64,000 nucleotides of DNA from Mycolicibacterium hodleri. GTDB lineage: Bacteria; Actinomycetota; Actinomycetes; Mycobacteriales; Mycobacteriaceae. Position 1 is the first letter of the stretch, and the number at the start of each line of letters is the position of its first letter. Under the pieces are notes generated by a model that made no database searches, was not told where the DNA came from, and saw only the letters and a list, made by a program, of their open reading frames with translations. Position numbers and translations under genes: made by a program. The DNA is taken from the NCBI RefSeq assembly GCF_006439015.1, contig NZ_RCZG01000004.1, forward strand, positions 498,733 to 562,732, in the 5' to 3' direction. This document shows positions 8,296 to 17,561 of this stretch, in pieces.

Positions 8296-8456
8296 CTGGG
8301 TCGACACCGTCCCTTCTCTCGCTGCACCGAAGAACGTCACCGGGATATCCGCCGGTCGTTCCAGGCAGGCCGTTGCCACCAAGGTGTCACCTTCCCTGTA
8401 GATCCTAGAGGTTGGGGCCGACAGACTCATCTGCCGAGGCCCATCGCAGCAGAAAC

Positions 8457-8483
8457 AACAGCGGGGACGGGAGCCCTTGTTCC
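8457..8483 (-). promoter_or_regulatory. SigH-type autoregulatory promoter of sigH-rshA
   Basis: On the minus strand GGAACA (8483-8478) and GTT (8459-8457) are separated by exactly 18 bases, matching the SigH consensus GGAAYA-N16-18-GTT (established knowledge). It is placed about 30 bases before ATG 8430 and about 160 before ATG 8295. Autoregulation of sigH fits this. Confidence 0.8.
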
Positions 8484-8495
8484 CCCGGCCATCGC

Positions 8496-8501
8496 TATCG
8501 T
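8496..8501 (+). promoter_or_regulatory. -10 element TATCGT, leaderless start for the YbaK-like gene
   Basis: TATCGT ends 7 bases before ATG 8508, so the transcript would start on the A of the start codon. It is back to back with the sigH promoter, whose -35 lies 13 bases away. Confidence 0.55.
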
Positions 8502-8507
8502 GAGCCG

Positions 8508-9008
8508 ATGGTCCGCGCCGCTACCCCGGCGATCGCCGCGCTGGTGACCGCAGGTGTTCCGCACGACGTGCTGAGCTACCACCACGATCCAAGCAACCAG
8601 TCGTTCGGCGACGAGGCCGTCGCCGGGCTGATGGCCCGCGAGCGAGGGGCCAGCATCTCCCCTGAACAGGTCTTCAAGACCCTCGTGATCGCCCTGTCCA
8701 AGGGTCTCGCCGTCGCGGTGCTCCCGGTCCCCTACAAACTGTCGCTCAAGGCGGCCGCCGCCGCGCTGGGCGTCTCCAAGGCCGAGATGTCCGATCGCGC
8801 CGCCGCCGAGAGATCGACCGGGTACGTCATCGGAGGCATCTCACCACTGGGCCAACGCAAGCCATTGCCGACCGTCGTCGACGACTCGGCTCTGACCTGG
8901 GACCGGGTGTTGTGCAGTGCGGGGAAACGCGGCCTTCAGGTGGCGCTGGCGCCAGCAGATCTGGTCCGCCTCACCAATGCGGTGACCGCCGACATTCTGG
9001 CGAGGTGA
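8508..9008 (+). CDS. YbaK/EbsC-type Cys-tRNA(Pro) deacylase
   Basis: 166-residue YbaK-family aminoacyl-tRNA deacylase, which hydrolyses Cys mis-attached to tRNA(Pro). It has [12 protein letters not shown] at the N-terminus, [19 protein letters not shown] with the conserved Lys-Thr, and [24 protein letters not shown], the family's best-conserved G-x-x-S-P-x-G stretch. ATG 8508 is chosen from the leaderless promoter; the frame is open to 8412, within the SigH promoter. In M. tuberculosis this locus is annotated as two fragments, Rv3224A and Rv3224B; here it is one intact gene. Confidence 0.85.
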   Translation: MVRAATPAIAALVTAGVPHDVLSYHHDPSNQSFGDEAVAGLMARERGASISPEQVFKTLVIALSKGLAVAVLPVPYKLSLKAAAAALGVSKAEMSDRAAAERSTGYVIGGISPLGQRKPLPTVVDDSALTWDRVLCSAGKRGLQVALAPADLVRLTNAVTADILAR

Positions 9009-9014
9009 CGGCCC

Positions 9015-9020
9015 TAGGGT
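9015..9020 (+). promoter_or_regulatory. -10 element TAGGGT, leaderless start for the SDR gene
   Basis: TAGGGT ends 7 bases before ATG 9027 in the 18-base gap after the deacylase gene. It would give the SDR its own leaderless transcript. Confidence 0.5.
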
Positions 9021-9026
9021 GAGGTC

Positions 9027-9884
9027 ATGTCATCTTCTTCTTTGGCCGGACGCACCATGTTCATCTCCGGCGCCAGCCGCGGTATCGGCTTGGCAATCGC
9101 CAAGCGTGTCGCCGCCGACGGCGCCAACGTCGCATTGGTCGCCAAGACCGCCGAGCCGCACCCCAAGCTCGAAGGCACCATCTACACCGCGGCCAAGGAG
9201 ATCGAGGACGCCGGCGGCCAGGCCTTGCCGATCCTGGGAGACGTCCGCGACGGCGAATCCGTGGAATCCGCCGTGGCGCAAGCGGTTGCGCAGTTCGGCG
9301 GTATCGACATCTGCGTGAACAACGCCTCGGCCATCAACCTCGGGTCCATCACCGAGGTGCCACTCAAGCGCTTCGACCTGATGAACGGCATCAATGTCCG
9401 CGGCACCTACGCCGTGTCTCAGGCCTGCATCCCGCACATGAAGGGTCGCGACAACCCGCACATTCTCACGCTGTCGCCGCCGATTCTGCTCGAGTCGAAG
9501 TGGCTCAAGCCGACCGCGTACATGATGGCCAAGTACGGGATGACTCTGTGCGGGCTCGGCATCGCCGAGGAGCTGCGCGCCGACGGGATCGCCTCCAACA
9601 CACTGTGGCCGCGGACGATGGTAGCCACCGCAGCCGTGCAGAACCTTCTTGGCGGCGACGAGGCCATGGCCCGCGCTCGCAAGCCCGAGGTGTACTCCGA
9701 CGCCGCCTACGTCATCTTCAACAAGCCCGCCGCCGAGTACACCGGCAACGCGCTGCTGTGCGAGGACGTCCTGTTCGACTCCGGTGTCACGGACCTCTCG
9801 ATCTACGATTGCGTGCCCGGTTCGGAGCTCGGCGTCGACCTGTGGGTCGAGACCCCGAACCCACCCGGCTACACCGGCCCCTAG
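9027..9884 (+). CDS. Short-chain dehydrogenase/reductase (Rv3224-like)
   Basis: 285-residue SDR oxidoreductase. The cofactor motif SGASRGIGLAIAKR is at residues 14-27, a KTAEPHPKLEGTI segment follows the second strand, NNASAI marks the NAD(P) core, and the catalytic Tyr-Lys pair lies in TAYMMAKYGMTLCGLG. The kinship is to the hydroxysteroid dehydrogenase-like protein 2 (HSDL2) type with a C-terminal extension ending in PGYTGP. Substrate not determinable. It matches Rv3224 in place and sequence. Confidence 0.88.
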   Translation: MSSSSLAGRTMFISGASRGIGLAIAKRVAADGANVALVAKTAEPHPKLEGTIYTAAKEIEDAGGQALPILGDVRDGESVESAVAQAVAQFGGIDICVNNASAINLGSITEVPLKRFDLMNGINVRGTYAVSQACIPHMKGRDNPHILTLSPPILLESKWLKPTAYMMAKYGMTLCGLGIAEELRADGIASNTLWPRTMVATAAVQNLLGGDEAMARARKPEVYSDAAYVIFNKPAAEYTGNALLCEDVLFDSGVTDLSIYDCVPGSELGVDLWVETPNPPGYTGP

Positions 9885-10039
9885 GTCTGATCGGCTCGAA
9901 CTCGATGATGCCGCAGGATGTTCCGGTCCTCCGGCCTCGCAGGCGACGCCGCATAGGCCCGTGACTACCTGATTTTGACGTTTGAGCCAGTTTCACGCGG
10001 AGGTACGACTGGAATCATCACGGCGTCGCGACCCGGAAT

Positions 10040-10045
10040 TACCCT
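10040..10045 (+). promoter_or_regulatory. -10 element TACCCT, leaderless start for the methyltransferase
   Basis: TACCCT ends 7 bases before GTG 10052, placing the transcript start at the start codon. Confidence 0.5.
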
Positions 10046-10051
10046 GGCACC

Positions 10052-10828
10052 GTGAACGCTTCCCCATGGGCGGCCGGACGCTACGAGTCCGTGGCCGAAC
10101 GCATCGTCAGCATCGCGGAGCGGACGGTCGACGCCGCCGACCGCCGCCAGCCACTTCGCGGGTCGGCCCTCGTCGATCTGGCGTGCGGTACCGGAAGTGC
10201 AGCGCTCGCGGCGGCGGCACGTGGCGCCAAGGTCACCGGCGTCGATCTGACGGCCGACCTGATCCGCATCGCACAGGAGAAGGCCACGCGCGCAGGCCAC
10301 GCGGTGAGCTGGGTGACCGCAGATGCCGCCGACACCGGACTCCCCGAAAGCTCGTACGACGCGGCGGTGTCGAACATGGGCATCATCTTCGTCGACCCGG
10401 ACCAGCAGGTCGGCGAGATCCGTCGCGTGCTGAAACCGCATGGGGTCCTCGCCTTCTCGTCGTGGGTCAGGGCCGCCAGCAATCCGTTCTTCGATCCGAT
10501 CGTCGCAGTGCTGGGCGCCCCGCCGCCGAAGGGCTTCTCCCCCGATCAGTGGGGCGAGCGGACCACCGTGACCCGTCGCCTGTTCGAGGGCTTCACCGAC
10601 GTCGAGATCGACGAGGGGACGTTCAGCTGGGAGTTCGCCTCCGTCGAGGCCGCCTTACGCTTCCTCGAGCACGAATCCCCCATGCACGTCGACATCTTCC
10701 GCCGCGTCGACCCGACGCAGCGCGAACGCCTCCGGGCCGGCTTCCGAGACGCCCTCACTCCCCACGCAGACGACACCTTAGTCAGCTTCGACACCCCATA
10801 CGTCGTGGTGAGCGCCATCCGTCGCTAG
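10052..10828 (+). CDS. Class I SAM-dependent methyltransferase
   Basis: 258-residue methyltransferase. Motif I is [19 protein letters not shown] (about 42-60), followed by [34 protein letters not shown] (motif II) and [17 protein letters not shown] (motif III). These fit the Methyltransf_11/UbiE group. Small-molecule or lipid substrate is likely but not assignable. GTG start is set by the leaderless promoter. It converges on the SRAP gene with a 4-base overlap of stop codons. I do not recall it at this place in M. tuberculosis, so it may be a local gain or an ancestral gene lost there. Confidence 0.82.
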   Translation: MNASPWAAGRYESVAERIVSIAERTVDAADRRQPLRGSALVDLACGTGSAALAAAARGAKVTGVDLTADLIRIAQEKATRAGHAVSWVTADAADTGLPESSYDAAVSNMGIIFVDPDQQVGEIRRVLKPHGVLAFSSWVRAASNPFFDPIVAVLGAPPPKGFSPDQWGERTTVTRRLFEGFTDVEIDEGTFSWEFASVEAALRFLEHESPMHVDIFRRVDPTQRERLRAGFRDALTPHADDTLVSFDTPYVVVSAIRR

Positions 10829-11649
10829 AGGAGCGTCGCCTGCTCGGGCTCCGGCTCGGCGGGCTCGATGAGCTCGGGCCCGTTGTTGCGGACGCTGTTG
10901 ACCAGCCGCGAGACCTCACGGATGGCGATGCGGTCAAGGTCGCCATGGCCGCGCAGCAGACCCTCGTTGATCGGTGCGTCCGGATCCAACCAGCGGTCCC
11001 AATCACGTTCGCTGATGGTCAGCGGCATCCGGTCGTGGATCTCGGCCAGTTGAGCGGCGGATTCGGTGGTGATGATGGTGCAGCTGACCAGCGGCGGTTG
11101 ATCGGAGGGAATATCGGAGTCTTTCGCAGGCCGCCACGTCGACCACAGGCCGGCCATGAACAGCAGCTCACCGTCGGCGCCGTGCATGTAGAACGGCGTC
11201 TTGGCGGCCTTCTTGCCCGCTGCACTCTCGCCGCCTGGTCGCCATTCGTACCAGCCGTCCATCGGGATCAAGCACCGCTTGGCCTTGGCGGAAGCACGGA
11301 AGGCACCCGACGTGGTGACCGTCTCGGCGCGGGCGTTGATCAGCAATGGCCCCTTGGTGTCGGGACGGCCGTCCTTCCCCGTCTTGACCCACGGCGGAAC
11401 CAGTCCCCATCGCATCGAGCGGATCCGACGGGTCGACTCGTCGTCGGGTTCGGCATGCCTCTTGACCACGGATGTGATGGTGGTGGTCGGCGCCACGTTG
11501 AAGTTCGGTTGCAGCGGGTCCTTGACGACGGTCGCCGCTGTCGCTGTTCCAGGGTCGCTACGCTCCTGCCCTCCGGACACCTCATCGAGCGCCTTGATCT
11601 TCTCGGCGAGAAGCGCAGGATCAGTGGTCACCGCGAATCGCCCGCACAT
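10825..11649 (-). CDS. SRAP/HMCES-family protein (YedK-like, Rv3226c-like)
   Basis: 274-residue SOS response-associated peptidase-fold protein. Family members crosslink to abasic sites in single-stranded DNA through Cys2. The catalytic set is visible: Met-Cys2-Gly-Arg-Phe at the start, [16 protein letters not shown] (the Asn/Arg/Glu cluster), PMDGWYEW and [10 protein letters not shown] with the His. ATG 11649 is set by Cys2, which must be second. About 22 residues between the first helix and NVAPT are absent from the M. tuberculosis homologue; they coincide with a dispersed repeat at 11555-11575. It is divergent from aroA. Confidence 0.88.
   Translation of the reverse strand: MCGRFAVTTDPALLAEKIKALDEVSGGQERSDPGTATAATVVKDPLQPNFNVAPTTTITSVVKRHAEPDDESTRRIRSMRWGLVPPWVKTGKDGRPDTKGPLLINARAETVTTSGAFRASAKAKRCLIPMDGWYEWRPGGESAAGKKAAKTPFYMHGADGELLFMAGLWSTWRPAKDSDIPSDQPPLVSCTIITTESAAQLAEIHDRMPLTISERDWDRWLDPDAPINEGLLRGHGDLDRIAIREVSRLVNSVRNNGPELIEPAEPEPEQATLL
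11555..11575 (-). repeat. 21-bp dispersed repeat, copy 1 (inside SRAP gene)
   Basis: The plus-strand sequence TCGCTACGCTCCTGCCCTCC plus one G recurs at 30688-30708 with one mismatch. Read on the minus strand inside the SRAP gene it encodes SGGQERSD, in frame, in a loop near the active-site Cys2. Two copies are seen in the window. Confidence 0.6.
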
Positions 11650-11694
11650 AAGTCCCATGGTGGCAGAACATGCCGACAAGGCAGGATGTACGCC

Positions 11695-13008
11695 ATGACT
11701 GAGTACCGAGATGGGTGGCACGCACCGTCGACGACGACGCCCGTGCACGCCGAGGTCGACGTGCCCGGCTCGAAGTCGCAAACCAACCGTGCGCTGGTGC
11801 TCGCCGCACTGGCCACCCCGCAGGGCACGTCCACCGTCAGCGGGGCGCTGCGCAGTCGCGACACCGACCTGATGATCGGCGCGCTCCGAGCCCTCGGCCC
11901 GTCACTGGACGGCTCGGGGACCGAACTGTCTGTGAGCGGTTCGATCGGGCCCGCCGCGAACGCGCACGTCGACTGCGGACTAGCGGGCACCGTGCTGCGG
12001 TTCGTCCCCCCGGTGGCGGCGCTGGGCGGCGAGGTCGTCACGTTCGACGGTGACGAGCAGGCCAGGGCCCGTCCGATCGCGCCCCTGTTGGATGCCCTGC
12101 GCGCCCTGGGGGTCCGCCTCGACGGCGACTCGATGCCGTTTCAGGTGCACGGAGAGGGTTCGGTCCAGGGTGGCACCGTTCACATCGACGCGTCGTCGTC
12201 GTCGCAGTTCGTCTCCGGACTGCTGTTGTCGGGCGCGACGTTCGCCGTCGGACTGACCGTGGTGCACACCGGCGGTTCGGTGCCCTCCGCGCCGCACGTG
12301 GCGATGACGGTGTCGATGCTGCGCGATGCTGGCGTGGCGGTAGACGACGCGACGGCCAACCGATGGCACGTCGCGCCCGGACCGATCGCGGCGCGGCACT
12401 GGGCCATCGAGCCCGACCTGTCCAACGCGGTCCCGTTCCTGTCCGCCGCCGTGGTGAGCGCGGGCACCGTGCGCATCGCGCGATGGCCTCGGGTCAGCGT
12501 GCAGCCCTCCGCCACCATCCTCGACCTGCTCACCAAGGCGGGATCGACTGTCCACCAGACGGATTCCTACCTCGAGGTCACGGGGTCCGACGGCTACGAA
12601 GGCTTCGACGCAGACCTGCACGACGTCGGCGAGCTGGCCCCGTCGATCGCGGCGCTCGCGGCACTGGCCGCGCCCGGCTCCGTATCGCATCTCACCGGCA
12701 TCGCCCACCTGCGCGGGCACGAGACAGATCGGTTGGCGGCCCTGACCACCGAGATCAACGGCCTCGGCGGACAGTGCGTGGAGACGGTCGACGGGCTGAC
12801 GATCACCGCAACGTCCCTGCACGGCGGCGTGTGGAGGTCCTACGCCGACCACCGCATGGCCACGGCCGGAGCCATCATCGGATTGCGGGTACCCAACGTC
12901 GAGGTCGAGGACATCGGCACCACCGCGAAGACGCTGCCCGACTTCCCGCGGATGTGGGCGGACATGCTGGCCGGGGCGAGCGAAGCGCACGCGAGAGCAG
13001 GCGCTTGA
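11695..13008 (+). CDS. aroA: EPSP synthase AroA
   Basis: 437-residue 3-phosphoshikimate 1-carboxyvinyltransferase, sixth step of the shikimate pathway. Substrate-binding motifs: [16 protein letters not shown] (about 24-39), [32 protein letters not shown], and the C-terminal [18 protein letters not shown]. The frame is open upstream to 9982, over other genes. ATG 11695 is chosen because AAGGCAGG sits about 9 bases before it; ATG 11686 directly abuts that site. TTGA overlap at 13005-13008 couples it to rsgA. It matches Rv3227. Confidence 0.95.
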   Translation: MTEYRDGWHAPSTTTPVHAEVDVPGSKSQTNRALVLAALATPQGTSTVSGALRSRDTDLMIGALRALGPSLDGSGTELSVSGSIGPAANAHVDCGLAGTVLRFVPPVAALGGEVVTFDGDEQARARPIAPLLDALRALGVRLDGDSMPFQVHGEGSVQGGTVHIDASSSSQFVSGLLLSGATFAVGLTVVHTGGSVPSAPHVAMTVSMLRDAGVAVDDATANRWHVAPGPIAARHWAIEPDLSNAVPFLSAAVVSAGTVRIARWPRVSVQPSATILDLLTKAGSTVHQTDSYLEVTGSDGYEGFDADLHDVGELAPSIAALAALAAPGSVSHLTGIAHLRGHETDRLAALTTEINGLGGQCVETVDGLTITATSLHGGVWRSYADHRMATAGAIIGLRVPNVEVEDIGTTAKTLPDFPRMWADMLAGASEAHARAGA

Positions 13009-13997
13009 GACCCGGTGACTACCGCGACGAGTCCGACGTCCGGGTGCGCTCGGGCCGAGGATCGAGGCCCCGCACCAAGATTCGTCCCGAGCACCTCGAC
13101 GCGGAGGCGGGCATGGTCGTCACCGTCGACCGTGGCCGATGGGGCTGCGCACTCGGCGGGGATCCAGACCGCCATGTCACCGCCATGCGGGCCAGAGAGC
13201 TGGGCCGAACGCCGATCGTGGTCGGCGACGAAGTCGACATCGTCGGCGACCTCACCGGTCAGCCCGATACCTTGGCGCGCATCGTGCGCCGGGGTCCGCG
13301 GCGAACGGTGTTGCGTCGCACGGCAGACGACACGGATCCGACCGAACGGGTGGTGGTCGCCAACGCCGATCAGCTGATGATCGTCGTTGCGCTCGCAGAT
13401 CCGCCGCCCCGCACCGGTTTCGTAGAGCGCTCGCTGATCGCCGCCTACGTGGGCGGGTTGACCCCGATCCTCTGCCTGACCAAGTCTGACCTGGCGCCGC
13501 CGGAGCCATTCGCCGCACAGTTCGCCGGCCTGGACCTTCAGGTCGTGACCGCGGGCCGCGACGACGATCTCGACATGGTGGTCGACCTGCTTGCCGGAAA
13601 GTCGACGGTACTGGTCGGCCACTCCGGGGTTGGTAAGTCCACAATGGTGAATCGCATTGTCCCCCAGGCACATCGAGCCGTCGGCGTGGTGTCCGGGGTC
13701 GGCAAGGGCAAGCACACCTCGACGCAGTCGATCGCGTTGCCATTGCACGGTTCGGGTTGGGTGGTCGACACGCCCGGAATCCGCTCCTTCGGCCTCGCGC
13801 ACATCGCACCCGCAGACGTGATGATGGCCTTCTCCGACCTCGCCGAGGCGATCGAGGAATGCCCGCGCGGCTGCGGTCACATGGGAGCCCCAGCCGATCC
13901 CGAATGCGCACTCGACACGTTGACCGGTCACGCGGCTGACCGCGTGGCAGCGGCCCGTCGTCTGCTGACCGCGATGGCCGCGGACCCACACCCGTGA
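13005..13997 (+). CDS. rsgA: Ribosome small-subunit GTPase RsgA
   Basis: 330-residue circularly permuted GTPase that matures the 30S subunit, the same length as Rv3228. An OB-fold precedes the G domain; the motif order is G4 [10 protein letters not shown], then G1 [12 protein letters not shown], then G3 [12 protein letters not shown]-terminal zinc knuckle uses [17 protein letters not shown] (Cys, Cys, His, Cys). TTG 13005 is chosen because it overlaps the aroA stop as TTGA and gives the N-terminus [14 protein letters not shown] that aligns with the homologue. Confidence 0.93.
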   Translation: MRPGDYRDESDVRVRSGRGSRPRTKIRPEHLDAEAGMVVTVDRGRWGCALGGDPDRHVTAMRARELGRTPIVVGDEVDIVGDLTGQPDTLARIVRRGPRRTVLRRTADDTDPTERVVVANADQLMIVVALADPPPRTGFVERSLIAAYVGGLTPILCLTKSDLAPPEPFAAQFAGLDLQVVTAGRDDDLDMVVDLLAGKSTVLVGHSGVGKSTMVNRIVPQAHRAVGVVSGVGKGKHTSTQSIALPLHGSGWVVDTPGIRSFGLAHIAPADVMMAFSDLAEAIEECPRGCGHMGAPADPECALDTLTGHAADRVAAARRLLTAMAADPHP

Positions 13998-14080
13998 GCC
14001 ATGTACCCGAGATCGTGCCGCGCGACGGCGGTTTGCCTTTCCGTCCCAACGCGCACGCTTACCTCGGCAAATTGCTATAG
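13994..14080 (+). CDS. Possible 28-residue peptide coupled to rsgA
   Basis: GTG 13994 overlaps the rsgA stop as GTGA and opens a 28-codon frame ending at TAG 14078-14080, with the start [13 protein letters not shown] and a tail ending HAYLGKLL. It fills nearly all of the gap to the aldo-keto reductase, whose ATG is 12 bases on. I do not recognise the peptide. It may be a real coupled small protein, the worn end of a lost gene or chance. Confidence 0.3.
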   Translation: MSHVPEIVPRDGGLPFRPNAHAYLGKLL

Positions 14081-14092
14081 GAAGGCCCATTC

Positions 14093-14941
14093 ATGACAGA
14101 AGTTCCGACGATCGAACTCACCACCGGCGCGCACATCCCGCAGCTCGGCTTCGGCGTCTATCAGATCGACCCCGACGAGACCGCGGGTGCGGTCAAAACC
14201 GCCTTGGACATCGGCTACCGACACATCGACACCGCCGAGATGTACCAAAACGAGGCTGGCGTGGGCCAGGGCATCCGGGATGCCGGCGTGGACCGCGCCG
14301 ACGTGTTCGTCACCAGCAAGCTCAACAACGGGTTCCACGAGCCCGACGCCGCGCGGAAGGCATTCGACGAGACGCTGAGCAAGCTCGGCTTCGACTACGT
14401 CGACCTCTTCCTCATCCACTGGCCGCTGCCCACCCTCTACGGTGGCGACTTCATGTCGACGTGGAAGACACTGGAGGAGTTCCGGCGCGACGGCCGGGCC
14501 CGCAGCATCGGCGTTTCGAACTTCCAGACCCACCACCTCGAGCGGCTGGCGAATGAGACGGACACCGTGCCCGCGGTGAACCAGATCGAGGTGCATCCGT
14601 ACTTCACGAACGAAGAGGTGCGGGCGTACTGCGCCGAGCACGACATCGCCGTCGAGGCATGGTCGCCCATCGCCCAGGGCAAGGTGCTCGATGACCCGGT
14701 GGTGACCAAGATCGCCGAGGCAGCGGGCAAGTCGCCCGCACAGGTGGTGCTTCGTTGGCACGTTCAGCGCGGCGACATCGTCTTCCCGAAGTCGGTGACC
14801 CCGAGCCGAATCCAGGAGAACTACGACCTGTTCGACTTCGAGTTGAGTGAGCACGACGTCGACGAGCTGACGTCACTCGACAAGGGTGAAGAAGGCAGGA
14901 CGGGTCCGAACCCGGACACCTTCGACTACATCCCAGACTGA
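14093..14941 (+). CDS. Aldo/keto reductase
   Basis: 282-residue AKR-superfamily NADPH-dependent oxidoreductase (TIM barrel). Catalytic tetrad region: DIGYRHIDTAEMYQNE (Asp and Tyr), VTSKLNN (Lys) and FLIHWPLP (His). The NADPH-binding end is FPKSVTPSRIQENYDLFDF. It resembles the mycobacterial AKR Rv2971 group that handles small carbonyls such as methylglyoxal, but the substrate is not determinable. AGGAAGG about 6 bases before ATG 14093 is the ribosome binding site. The gene is not at this place in M. tuberculosis as far as I recall. Confidence 0.9.
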   Translation: MTEVPTIELTTGAHIPQLGFGVYQIDPDETAGAVKTALDIGYRHIDTAEMYQNEAGVGQGIRDAGVDRADVFVTSKLNNGFHEPDAARKAFDETLSKLGFDYVDLFLIHWPLPTLYGGDFMSTWKTLEEFRRDGRARSIGVSNFQTHHLERLANETDTVPAVNQIEVHPYFTNEEVRAYCAEHDIAVEAWSPIAQGKVLDDPVVTKIAEAAGKSPAQVVLRWHVQRGDIVFPKSVTPSRIQENYDLFDFELSEHDVDELTSLDKGEEGRTGPNPDTFDYIPD

Positions 14942-14960
14942 CACGGGCACCGAAACGACT

Positions 14961-15006
14961 CTGCGGGGAGATCGCGATTCACATCGAATTCGCGATCTCC
15001 CCGCAG
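14961..15006. repeat. Long intergenic hairpin element, copy 1
   Basis: A 17-bp perfect inverted repeat, CTGCGGGGAGATCGCGA at 14961-14977 and its complement at 14990-15006, with a 12-base loop. It sits between the convergent aldo-keto reductase and desA3 genes and can end both. The same sequence family recurs at 36071-36130, so it looks like a dispersed hairpin repeat and not a one-off terminator. Confidence 0.8.
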
Positions 15007-15034
15007 TGTCGAGGTGCAGGCTGAGTGGTGGCGG

Positions 15035-16267
15035 CTACACGGCGAGCGACCGCTTGTCGCGACGCCGTTCCCGCACGGCGGCAATGGCCGACTTCAGGCC
15101 ACGGCGTTGTTCGGGATCCAGCTCGGCGAACATGCGCTCGCTCCGGGTCTCGGGAGCGTCGTCGGCGGTATACCGCAGATACTTGTCCGGCAGCGACAGC
15201 TTGGCGATGGTCCGCCACGTCTTGCCGTACTGCACCGCGAAGTTGCCCGTCGTGTAGGGCAGGTCGTACTTCTCGCAGATCTGTCGGACGCGAACACTGA
15301 TCTCGTGCATCCGATTACTCGGCAGATCGGGATACAGATGGTGCTCGATCTGGTTGCTCAGGTTGCCGCTCATGAAGCGCAGAGCGGGACCGGCCTCGAA
15401 GTTGGCGCTGCCCAGCATCTGTCGCAGATACCACTGGCCCTTGCTCTCGCCGACCATGTCGGTCTTGGTGAACTTCTCCGCGCCGTCGGGGAAGTGGCCG
15501 CAGAAGATCACGGCGTTCGCCCAGACGTTGCGGATGACGTTCGCGATCGCATTCGCCATGAGCGTGGACTTGTAGGTGGCGCCCGGCGACAGTGACGTCA
15601 GCGCCGGGTAGGCCACGTAGTCCTTCATCAGCTGATGGCCGGCCTTGACACCGAATTCGCGAACACGCTCGAGTGTCTCCTTGCGGTCGTCGCGGCCCTG
15701 GGAGATCTTGCCGAGTTCGAGGTGCTGCAGTCCGACGCCCCACTCGAAGCCTATGGCCAGAAGGGTGTTGAACAGCAGGTTGCCGTACAGGTTGAACGGC
15801 TTCCACTTCGCGTCCCGGGTGACGCGGATGACGCCGTAGCCGACGTCGTCGTCCATCCCGAGGATGTTGGTGTACTTGTGATGCATGAAGTTATGAGTGA
15901 ACCGCCAGTGCTTGGACGCCCCGCTCATGTCCCACTCCCACGTCGAGGAGTGAATCTCGGGATCGTTCATCCAGTCCCACTGGCCGTGCATGACGTTGTG
16001 GCCGATCTCCATGTTCTCGACGATCTTGGCCACGCCGAGCGTCACAGTGCCCGCCCACCACGCCGAGCGTCGCGAACCTGCCGCCAACATCACGCGGCCG
16101 GCGAGCTCGAGGGCGCGTTGTGCGGCGATGGTGCGGCGGATGTATTTGGAGTCGCGTTCCCCACGGGAGTCTTCGATGTCCAGGCGGATCGCGTCCAACT
16201 CGTGGCCGAGATTCTCGATGTCGGCTTCGGTCAAGTGGGCGAATGCCGGTACGTCTGTGATTGCCAT
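15035..16267 (-). CDS. desA3: Acyl-CoA desaturase DesA3
   Basis: 410-residue membrane fatty acid desaturase (Rv3229c type) that makes oleoyl-CoA from stearoyl-CoA. Three histidine boxes hold the di-iron centre: HNVMH at 90-94, HNFMHH at 125-130, and QIEHHLYP near residue 320. Two hydrophobic stretches lie around GTVTLGVAKIVE and LLFNTLLAIGFEW. AAGGAGG precedes ATG 16267 at good spacing. Its electron donor is the oxidoreductase at 16335-17471, 67 bases upstream. A palindromic operator with TACG-N4-CGTA lies at 16298-16321 in the promoter region. Confidence 0.94.
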   Translation of the reverse strand: MAITDVPAFAHLTEADIENLGHELDAIRLDIEDSRGERDSKYIRRTIAAQRALELAGRVMLAAGSRRSAWWAGTVTLGVAKIVENMEIGHNVMHGQWDWMNDPEIHSSTWEWDMSGASKHWRFTHNFMHHKYTNILGMDDDVGYGVIRVTRDAKWKPFNLYGNLLFNTLLAIGFEWGVGLQHLELGKISQGRDDRKETLERVREFGVKAGHQLMKDYVAYPALTSLSPGATYKSTLMANAIANVIRNVWANAVIFCGHFPDGAEKFTKTDMVGESKGQWYLRQMLGSANFEAGPALRFMSGNLSNQIEHHLYPDLPSNRMHEISVRVRQICEKYDLPYTTGNFAVQYGKTWRTIAKLSLPDKYLRYTADDAPETRSERMFAELDPEQRRGLKSAIAAVRERRRDKRSLAV

Positions 16268-16297
16268 CGTTCAGCCTCCTTCGGCTTCTACGCTAGC

Positions 16298-16321
16298 GTA
16301 ACCTACGCTTCCGTAGGTTAC
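16298..16321. promoter_or_regulatory. Operator upstream of desA3 (TACG-N4-CGTA type)
   Basis: A perfect inverted repeat, GTAACCTACG at 16298-16307 and CGTAGGTTAC at 16312-16321, separated by CTTC. The length and symmetry are those of a TetR-family site. It shares TACG-N4-CGTA half-sites with the palindrome at 17527-17538. No regulator gene lies beside it. Confidence 0.75.
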
Positions 16322-16334
16322 TAGCCAGTAAAGG

Positions 16335-17471
16335 CTATACATCGAGTGAACAATCGCCAGACGCTGCGGAAATGCACGTCTGCACCCGGCTTCCCGGCTC
16401 GTGTTCGGCGCCCGTCCGAAGGTCCCTGACATGCCCGTCAATCAGCCCGACCACACACGACTGACAGATGCCCATCCGGCAGCCGAAGGGCATCTGAATG
16501 CCCACCTGCTCGCCCGCGTCCATCAGCGACGTCGCGGCGTCGGCCGTCACAGTCTTACCGCTGCGCTCGAACGTCACGGTGCCGCCGGTGCCGTGCGCGG
16601 CGGCGCGTGAGGCGGCGAAGCGCTCAAGGTGCAGCTGGTCGCCGATGCCCTCCGACGACCACAATCGGTGCGCGTCGTCGAGCATGCCCCCGGGCCCACA
16701 CGCCCACGCTTGGCGATCACGCCAGTCGGGCACGATGTCGGCCAGCCCGGTCATCTCGAGTCGACCTTCGGCCCGCGTCGCCCGGACGGTCAGCCGATAG
16801 CCCCCGTGCTCGTCGTGCAGCCGTGCCAACTCGTCCGCGAACATGACGTCGGACTCCGTTGGCGCCGAGTGCACGTGGACGACATCGCCGACCTGCTCGC
16901 GCCGGGCGAGCGTGCGCAGCATCGACATCACCGGCGTGATCCCCGAGCCTGCGGTGAGGAACAACAACGACGCCGGCGCCGGATCGGGCAGGACGAAGTT
17001 GCCCTGCGGTGCGGCCAGCCGCACGATCGTCCCCGGCGTCACGCCGCCCACCAAATGGCTGGACAGGAAGCCCTCCGGCATCGCCTTCACGGTGATGGTG
17101 ATCAACCTGGCGCGCGTCACGGGTGTCGAGGTCAGCGAGTACGACCGCCACCGCCAGCGACCATCCATCAGGACCCCGATGCCGACGTACTGACCCGGTT
17201 CGTAATCGAAGTGAAAGCCCCAACCCGGCTTGATCACCAGCGTCGCGGAGTCGACAGTCTCGCGCCGCACCTCGATCACGCGGCCACGCAACTCGCGGGC
17301 CGACCACAACGGGTTGGCGAGCTTCAGGTAGTCATCGGGAAGCAGCGGCGTCGTGATTCTTCCGGCGACCGAACGCAGTGCCTGCCACGCCGGATGCTGC
17401 TTCGCGCCGGCAAGGGTCGGGCGAATGGTGTCGGCGACATTGGCCGCGACCTTGATTTCGTTCTTGGCCAT
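16335..17471 (-). CDS. Ferredoxin-NADP reductase-type oxidoreductase, DesA3 partner
   Basis: 378-residue flavin/iron-sulfur protein matching Rv3230c, which passes electrons from NADPH to DesA3 (established knowledge). FAD domain with [12 protein letters not shown] (the RxYS motif), the NAD(P) domain with [20 protein letters not shown], and a C-terminal plant-type 2Fe-2S ferredoxin domain with CRMGICQSC and a final Cys in VQTCISAAS. An N-terminal helical extension of about 50 residues precedes. ATG 17471. A second TACG-N4-CGTA palindrome lies 56 bases upstream, so it may be co-regulated with desA3. Confidence 0.92.
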   Translation of the reverse strand: MAKNEIKVAANVADTIRPTLAGAKQHPAWQALRSVAGRITTPLLPDDYLKLANPLWSARELRGRVIEVRRETVDSATLVIKPGWGFHFDYEPGQYVGIGVLMDGRWRWRSYSLTSTPVTRARLITITVKAMPEGFLSSHLVGGVTPGTIVRLAAPQGNFVLPDPAPASLLFLTAGSGITPVMSMLRTLARREQVGDVVHVHSAPTESDVMFADELARLHDEHGGYRLTVRATRAEGRLEMTGLADIVPDWRDRQAWACGPGGMLDDAHRLWSSEGIGDQLHLERFAASRAAAHGTGGTVTFERSGKTVTADAATSLMDAGEQVGIQMPFGCRMGICQSCVVGLIDGHVRDLRTGAEHEPGSRVQTCISAASGDCSLDV

Positions 17472-17526
17472 GACGGCTCCTGCTCACCTTGCCCCGACGC
17501 CGCGAACCGGTTCGCGAACAACAACC

Positions 17527-17538
17527 TACGGTACCGTA
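17527..17538. promoter_or_regulatory. Operator upstream of the DesA3 reductase gene (TACG-N4-CGTA type)
   Basis: The 12-bp perfect palindrome TACGGTACCGTA lies 56 bases before the reductase ATG. It keeps exactly the TACG-N4-CGTA half-sites found before desA3, which points to one regulator acting on both genes. Confidence 0.65.
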
Positions 17539-17561
17539 ACTTGCGCTGCGCGATCCAGCGC

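Noticed and set aside
9982..11694. N-terminal extension of aroA to 1008 residues
   Set aside because: It overlaps the methyltransferase and SRAP genes and has no sequence like AroA before 11695.
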